The notes below the pieces were generated by a model that ran no database searches, was not told the origin of the DNA, and saw only the letters and a list, made by a program, of their open reading frames with translations. Below are positions 58,261 to 64,000 of a DNA stretch of 64,000 bases, one piece after another. Numbering within the stretch: position 1 is the first letter of the stretch; each line of letters opens with the position of its first letter. Both the position numbers and the translations under genes were made by a program. This DNA comes from Beta vulgaris subsp. vulgaris (lineage: Eukaryota > Streptophyta > Magnoliopsida > Caryophyllales > Amaranthaceae). The stretch lies in NCBI RefSeq assembly GCF_026745355.1, contig NC_079208.1, forward strand, positions 19,056,213 through 19,120,212. Direction: 5' to 3'.

Positions 58261-60110
58261 AACAAATGATGAAGAAAACGAGGAAGACATATTAGAAGAA
58301 ACTGCCTTGGAGATAAATCCAAGAGAACCTGTTTATGATCACAATGACATAAATGAAGTGCCAGTTACTTAGGAAAGGCACACCGACCAAGAAGCTCGAG
58401 TTGGGAATGACCTGAGAAGAACAACAAGGCATAAAGTCTTGCCTGAAAAATTCAAAGACTACATTGTGAATATCCCTGGACAGCAAGAGCAGATAGAGCA
58501 TCCACAACAAGTGTCTCTTATGCTCCAAAGGCTGCAGGATTCTGAACATTATTGTGATGAGTATGTTCACTCCTTTAGTAATGCTCTGAAGGTCACGGAA
58601 CCTTTAAACTTTAAAGAGCCAGTGAAAGAAGAGGGCTGGCAGCTTGCAATGCAAAGGGAACTAGAAGCCTTGGAAGAGAATGACACATGGGATTTGATAC
58701 ACCTACCAGAAGGGAAAAGAGCAATTGATTGCAAATGGGTGTACAAGGTCAAATTAAGACCAGATGGAGAGGTAGAAATATTAAAAGCTCGTTTGGTGGC
58801 AAGGGGAGACAGACAAGTTGAGGGAAAGGATTATAGACATACCTTCTCTCCTGTTGCTAAGTTCAGCAGTGTAAGAACTTTGATTGCCCTAGCCACATGT
58901 CAAAGATGGCAGCTTCACCATCTAGATATCAACAATGCCTTCCTTCATGGATATCTAGATGAAGAAGTCTACATGAAACCTCCCCCTGGTCATAAAGAAG
59001 AGAAAAGTGGCAAGGTATGCAGACTTAAGAGAAGCCTCTATGGGCTGAAACAGGCTTCTAGGCAATGGAATATAGAACGCACCAAGTTTTTCATCAAGGA
59101 AGGATATGAACAAAGCAAAAGGGACTATTCTCTTTTCACCAAAAAGGTGAATGGGAAGCAAGTCATTGCTTTAGTTTATGTAGATGACTTACTGATTAGT
59201 GGAGATGATGAACATGGGATTGAGACTTTGAAATAAGGATTAAATGCAGCCTTTAGTTGCAAAAATCTAGGTGACAAAGGGAATTGAAGTGTCCAGGAAT
59301 GACAAAGGGACACTACTCAATCAAAGGAAGTTTGTATTAGACATCATCAAAAATGCTGGAATGCAAGGGTGCAAGCCTTGCAAATTCCCTTTTCCAAGAG
59401 GGCTCAGATTGTCCATTGATGAATTGGTGAAGTTCTCGAGGATGCTGATTTCTATAGGAGTATTATTGGGAAGCTTCTTTACCTCAATCTCACTAGGCCT
59501 GATATCTCTTACTCGGTCCAACAACTTAGCCAATTCATGGCATGCCCTAGGAAACCTCATTTACAAGCTACAATGCATGTGATCAGATATTTAGAAGGGA
59601 CTATTGATTGGGGTCTTTATTACCACATTTACTCTGATGTGAACTTACAAGCTTATTGTGATGCTGACTAGGGAACCTGTGCTTATAGTGGGAGATCACT
59701 CACATGGTATTGTGTTTTTCTTGGCAAAAATCTTGTCTCTTGGAAGACCAAGAAACAGAAGACTATCTCCAAATCTTCTGCTGAAGCAGAATATAGATGT
59801 ATGTCCCAGACCAATAGTGAATTAGTCTGGTTAGATGGCTTGCTAGAAGATTTGAAGTTCAACATTCCTAAACCTATACCTCTATATTGTGACAACAAAG
59901 CAGCCATATACATCTCTCACAACCCTGTGTTTCATGAGAGAACTAAGCTCTTAAACTTGATTGTCACTATGTAAGAGATCACTACTAAGATGGTTTTCTT
60001 AATCCTCTTCACATCAGATCCTTCTTCCAACTTGCAGATCTGATGACAAAAGCCTTGAGTGAACAACAACACAATCACTTATCCTCCAAGTTGGGCCTCC
60101 TTGCATCCGC
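58261..60110 (+). pseudogene. pol: Copia pol: reverse transcriptase and RNase H, broken
   Basis: A long open segment 58439-59236 has ALEENDTWDLIHLPEGKRAI, LDINNAFLHGYLDEEVYM, LYGLKQASRQWN and the catalytic YVDD at 59177-59188. A stop at 59234 and shifts follow. The RNase H part has CDAD followed by a stop where Trp is usual (about 59668), then KSSAEAEYR and YCDNKAA. It ends near 60110, before the polypurine tract. Confidence 0.88.
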
Positions 60111-60128
60111 TCCAACTTGAAGGGGGGG

Positions 60129-60434
60129 TGTAAAGAATTACAATTATGTTGTTGTGTAAATATGGGTACATGTATATAGCTGTTGCATCAGCCTCTATTT
60201 TGTCATGATATGAGCTGTCATTTTGTATGATCCTAGGATGATTTAGTTTTGTCCTTTTGTACAACACTGCTCTAGGTTTTATTCCCTAGGTTGATATATA
60301 TTCAGTAGAAAGGTAGTGATAGCGGCAGATTGTAATACATTACAACAGAAGGAAATAGAGAAAAAGCCTCTATGATCTTAACAGAGAGAAAAACACCATT
60401 TTATTTCCTTGATGATTTGAGCTTCCTCTTTTCA
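60129..60434 (+). repeat. 3' LTR of the copia element
   Basis: 306 bp, the same length as the 5' LTR, followed by the TTTGG duplication. Confidence 0.95.
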
Positions 60435-60439
60435 TTTGG

Positions 60440-61309
60440 TGTACCAATGCAACTCATGTGCATCAGATCTTTGCTATATATGCATCATCGGTAACATACA
60501 AGTACATTAAATATCTTATAAATATAGAAGTTGGGTTTTGGACATTATCATACACAAACATGAAATGCAATTTATGCATATCTAATTGATGATCGTATTT
60601 CTTTCAATTAATTAAGTTGTTTATTGTGTCATTCAATTAATATTATTGTGTTCCTTTCCAGATTAATTTGAGGATTTCATAGAAAATCAACCTACTATTA
60701 TCGAAGACATTAATCAACATACTCCAAAAACACAAGTAGCAGGTGAATGATTGGCTTTCTCCAATGTGAGAGCAAGATTTTCAATCATAAAAGTTTATTA
60801 AATTTCAAATCAAAGATTTTCCTAATCAGCATACTCCAACAACACAAGTAGCAGGTGAATGATTGGCTTTGTCCTATGTGAGAATAAGATTTTCAATCAT
60901 AAAAGTTTATTAAATTTGAAATTAAAGATTTCTCCAATGTGATAGATTGTGACTTTGTTATGACTATTATGCTAGTTTTGTACTATAGTAGTTGGTACCC
61001 TTAGATAATCAATGGCTTCCAACCTTCATTGATGTAAAGAAATTGCAATACAACATCATGAGTTTGATGGACTAGTGTTCATGTTTTCATGATGAATTAG
61101 TTGGTTAAATACTATTTCACTTGTTGAAATTATGTGTTGCTATATTTTTTTACATACATAATGCATAAGATTAACTACTGTATGCATTATCTAGTGTGTG
61201 CATAACGTGAAGCTACTATATGAATTCTTATCTATCGTTTTGCATAACTTAAGCTTAATGCATATATGATATATGCTTATGTATGCATGATATTATCTCT
61301 CCTACGCAA
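60440..61309. other. Intergenic DNA with a 112-bp tandem duplication
   Basis: No gene. 60712-60823 and 60824-60935 are two nearly identical copies (AATCA.CATACTCCAA.AACA, AGCAGGTGAATGATTGGCTT, TTTTCAATCATAAAAGTTTA). Confidence 0.7.
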
Positions 61310-61990
61310 TGTAATTGCGTATTTGACTACCCCATTGTAAAGATTGTATTAAAAATTAGGTTAAACTCGACGTCGTCAATAATATAAGTCTTTAAAAGAA
61401 GACTCATAAACCTAACTGGATATTTGAGAAACTATAGGGACATTTAAGGGACTTATCCAATGTAGATTTCTCCGACATAACTTTATTGATGTCATAAACC
61501 AAAAAGTGAATTCAGGGGTGAGGGTATGAACACGGTCATGAATCAGGTTCGCTCATTGCTTGCCTCTACTAAATATTCGGTTTACAATAAGTTTTATGCA
61601 AAAGAACAACTAGAGAATATTTTTAAGCACCCCAAAAATATTAGTCTAAGTTGGTTGAATAAAAACATTAAAAAGCCTATTTTTTTAGTGACACGTTATT
61701 AAGCAATCAAATATACAGAGTTCCTAAGAGTTTCTCCAAATTATATAATAATTATTAAAACAATTCCTTAGTTCTTTATTAACAATAATAATATATTGGT
61801 GATGAAAACATAAGCAAAACAATCATAAAAATATATAAGAAAAATAAACAAAAGGAATATAGAGGTTAGAATATACAAAAGAATGGTATTTTACTAGAGA
61901 TCTACATCATGAAAGACAATATTAGTAACTTTAATAAATAAAAAAGAGAGATTTATTCAAGGACACTCAGGAATATACTAGTGTGGCTTG
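61310..61990 (-). repeat. Tat/Ogre LTR copy 3, inverted
   Basis: Read on the minus strand it follows the order of 27525-28145: AATAAATCTCTC, ATGTAGATCTCTAG, AATAACGTGTCACTAAAAAA, CAGGTTCGCTCA..., CACCCCTGAATTCAC, CTACATTGGATAAGTCCC, ending GGTAGTCAAATACGC. No internal region or second LTR is attached. Confidence 0.65.
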
Positions 61991-63065
61991 GGTATGAGGG
62001 AATAACAACCCTTTGGGAGGAGAAGCCTTTCAATGAAAACTGGTGAAGATCGATCAAAGTCTATGTTATGTGTGTTTCTGAATATGTGTTTATGTGTTTG
62101 AAAGTATGAATGTATGAGGGTATTTTTGCTTTAAGAGCTCGCAAGTTATTCGGGTCTGAAGAGCACATGTAAAAGTGTCTTTTGATCCCGAAAATCAGTG
62201 CCCTCTTTGTACAAAAATATTTAAAAAATGAGATAAAAAGTAGGCGTAAGTCTATACATGACGTTCGACGCCATGCGTCAGGCGCAAATTGGTGCGCCTT
62301 ACGCGTTCTAGCCAATTCGCCAAGTGCAACGCTCGCGCCAGACGCGCATTTCAATCTGAACATCCTTTTACTTGACGCGTTTTTATGCGAGTTTTTATCT
62401 CCTTTAAATAAGGAAACCAAGTTTTACAAGATAAAACCTAATTTCAATTTTAAAAGTATCTTTAAATATTTATTTGTTTTTGAAAAATATTTATTGGAAT
62501 AATAAATAAATACTATAATTATCATGAATAATTAATTGAGCTTTTTTCAAGCTATTCGCTCAAAATACAATTAATTATCAAGAATAATCAATTGGGCTTG
62601 AAAATAGGACTTAGGGTTATGATTGCAAATAGATAAGCTTTTTACTTTAATAAAATTTTGGGCCTGGCTCTTCGAACTGCTATTTCCTTGGGCCAGACCA
62701 ATTAAATCCGCAATTTGTTTCATCATTATGCCCTTAAATAGGAAGATACAACTATGTGTCTACAAAATCCCCCACTTTGATTGAGGTTTGTAAAACCGGA
62801 AGTCAAAGAATACGTGTTAGGATGGATAATGATTCTAGATGCTCTACAAACTAGGATCACTCTTTTAACTCGCGTACCTGCAAAAATAAGCATAAGTTTG
62901 CAGAAACAACCATATATGAAAAGTTAATAAATTGAAGCCCTTGTATGGCGCGAAACAGCCAATTCGCCAAGTTAATAAGTTTGCAGACAAGTTTGCAGAA
63001 ACAGTCAATTCGCCAAGTACACTTTATACATTATAAAAATATATTTAAAGTTAATAAATTGAAGC
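61991..63065. other. Repeat-derived intergenic DNA, no gene
   Basis: 62250-62350 is CpG-rich with a GGCGCA-AATTGG-TGCGCC dyad similar to the 17235 hairpin. 62921-62947 and 63048-63074 repeat AGTTAATAAATTGAAGCCCTT, and CAATTCGCCAAG occurs several times (62315, 62970, 63005). Open frames here have no family resemblance. Confidence 0.5.
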
Positions 63066-63069
63066 CCTT

Positions 63070-63707
63070 ATGATATTACTATTGCATTTCGGTTTTTTTT
63101 TGGAAGGGAGGTGTTGGGCTGGGGTGCTAGTAGGAGGATGTTAGGCTGGGCTAGGGGGACTAGCAGGGGATGCTGGGCGGGGGGGCTGGCGGGGGTGGTA
63201 CCGCCAAAAGGGGGTGCAGGGGCTGACAGCAGGGGGTTGGTTGGGGGTTGGGGTGGAGGTCCCATGGGCTGGGCCGTGATGCTGGGCTTGGCTAAAGGGG
63301 CTAGCAGGTGCTGCTGCCAACAGGGGGTGTAGGGGATGGCAGCAAGGGTGGCTGGCAAAGGGGTGCTAGGCTTCTAGGAGGGGTGGGGGGGTGCTAGGTT
63401 GCTGGCAAGGGGTAAGGAATGTTATACTGCTGGCAGTTTTTTTAATAAAAAAAATTACGAGAATAAAAGGGAAGCGGTTTCAAGCATAGACCGCGATCGG
63501 CGACCCTTCCATATTTGAAGTGTTGTGAAAACCGCAGCCCTTTTCACAACGAAGGGCTGCGATTTTGTCTTCCAATCGTAGTTATTCGTTCTAAAAATCA
63601 CAACCCTTCATTTTTGCCAAAGGGCTGCTACAGTAAGGACTGCTGGCCAAAAACGCGGCCCTTAGGTCTGTTTTGACCGCAACCTTTGCGTTTTTCTCCA
63701 CTAGTGA
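63070..63707. mobile_element. CACTA-type 3' end, second copy, with G-rich core
   Basis: It ends CTCCACTAGTG at 63707. The last 250 bp match the right part of 26456-27216 (AAGGGCTGC, ACTGCTGGCCAAAAACGC, TTTTGACCGCAACC). A G-rich stretch (63105-63410, GGGGTGCTAGG/GGGCTGG units) takes the place of the other copy's G-rich core. No left CACTA terminus was found, so it is probably truncated. Confidence 0.65.
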
Positions 63708-63937
63708 TTGATGTGGAGGAGGTGGGCGCCATTACGGTGACCCAATAAGGACTGCTGGCCAAAAATTCGTAATTTGGATTGGAGTCAAATATCGGTTATG
63801 TATATTATGTTTTATAGGTTATGTTTCCGCTGCGAATGAATATAATTGGATATAAGTCGAGGTTATTAAGTGGTAAATGAGATTTATGAATGTTAAGTGT
63901 GATTAGCTAGCAGCTGGGAAGTGCGGCCTGTTACAGA
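63708..63937 (+). repeat. 3' end of an LTR at the window edge
   Basis: Ends GCGGCCTGTTACAGA directly before a tRNA-iMet primer site, as in chromovirus-type gypsy LTRs. The LTR start was not identified; the 63757-63773 string GGACTGCTGGCCAAAAA duplicates CACTA subterminal sequence. Confidence 0.5.
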
Positions 63938-63949
63938 TGGTATCAGAGC
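63938..63949 (+). promoter_or_regulatory. Primer binding site (tRNA-iMet) of an LTR element leaving the window
   Basis: TGGTATCAGAGC, exact match; the element body would lie beyond 64000. Confidence 0.75.
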
Positions 63950-64000
63950 ATGGTTGTTTTAGAGTTGTCATGATCTTCATATCATGGAATATGAGTTCAA

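Larger units (their letters stand above)
55335..60434 (+). mobile_element. Ty1/copia LTR retrotransposon, full length but inactive
   Basis: The 5100-bp element has 306-bp LTRs (TGTAAAG...TTTTCA), a tRNA-iMet primer site directly after the left LTR, and gag, protease, integrase, RT and RNase H in copia order. A polypurine tract GAAGGGGGGG (60119-60128) precedes the right LTR. The exact TTTGG target duplication occurs at 55330-55334 and 60435-60439. The LTRs differ at 8 positions by hand count. Gag-pol is split by many stops and frameshifts. Confidence 0.95.

Noticed and set aside
63068..63358. Pro/Ala-rich frame on the minus strand and Gly-rich frame on the plus strand
   Set aside because: Both lie on the G-rich tract of the second CACTA end and reflect its composition.

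Overview
The window is nuclear DNA from a flowering plant, probably a eudicot. The sequence is AT-rich, a host gene is split by kilobase-scale introns, and almost everything else is plant transposable elements: Athila-type Ty3/gypsy, Tat/Ogre-type gypsy, Ty1/copia, L1-type LINE, CACTA and hAT elements, a TRIM and several MITEs. No species call is made. No prokaryotic features, tRNA genes, rRNA genes or CRISPR arrays were seen.

Layout. 1-2110 is low-complexity intergenic DNA. 2116-13064 is a complete but dead Athila-type LTR retrotransposon with ATATT target duplications. 13300-15880 (minus) is a broken En/Spm-type transposase gene, interrupted by an 0.9-kb inverted-repeat element and flanked by a MITE. 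16190-22340 is a decayed Tat/Ogre-type gypsy element: LTR end, tRNA-Arg-like PBS, a tandem array invaded by a hAT MITE, and a gag relic. 22900-26320 is a broken Ulp1-type cysteine protease gene of the kind carried by CACTA transposons, with long TA microsatellites. 26456-27216 is a short CACTA-terminated element with a G-rich core. 27300-28150 is a second copy of the Tat/Ogre LTR.

The one convincing host gene is on the minus strand from 45929 to 28573. It is a six-exon cyclic-nucleotide-gated channel (CNGC) gene, and its splice sites give an uninterrupted 707-residue reading frame closest to the pollen-type CNGC16/CNGC18 group. Its introns (6.3, 1.2, 2.8, 0.1 and 4.8 kb) hold a dead LINE, a TRIM with AAATA target duplications, a long inverted-repeat element with ATTCATTT duplications, two MITEs, an LTR remnant and a TA microsatellite.

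Upstream of the CNGC gene, 47277-53546 is a non-autonomous, pol-less LTR element related to Athila (LARD-like). 55335-60434 is a Ty1/copia element with TTTGG target duplications and 306-bp LTRs that differ at 8 sites by hand count. 61310-61990 is a third, inverted Tat/Ogre LTR copy. 63070-63707 is a second CACTA 3' end. A new LTR retrotransposon begins at the right edge, with a tRNA-iMet PBS at 63938.

No novel defence-like or metabolic system is evident. The most informative features are the intact CNGC gene among TE-loaded introns, its 10-codon upstream ORF, the TRIM inside it, and several nested or rearranged repeats whose order can be read from the sequence.
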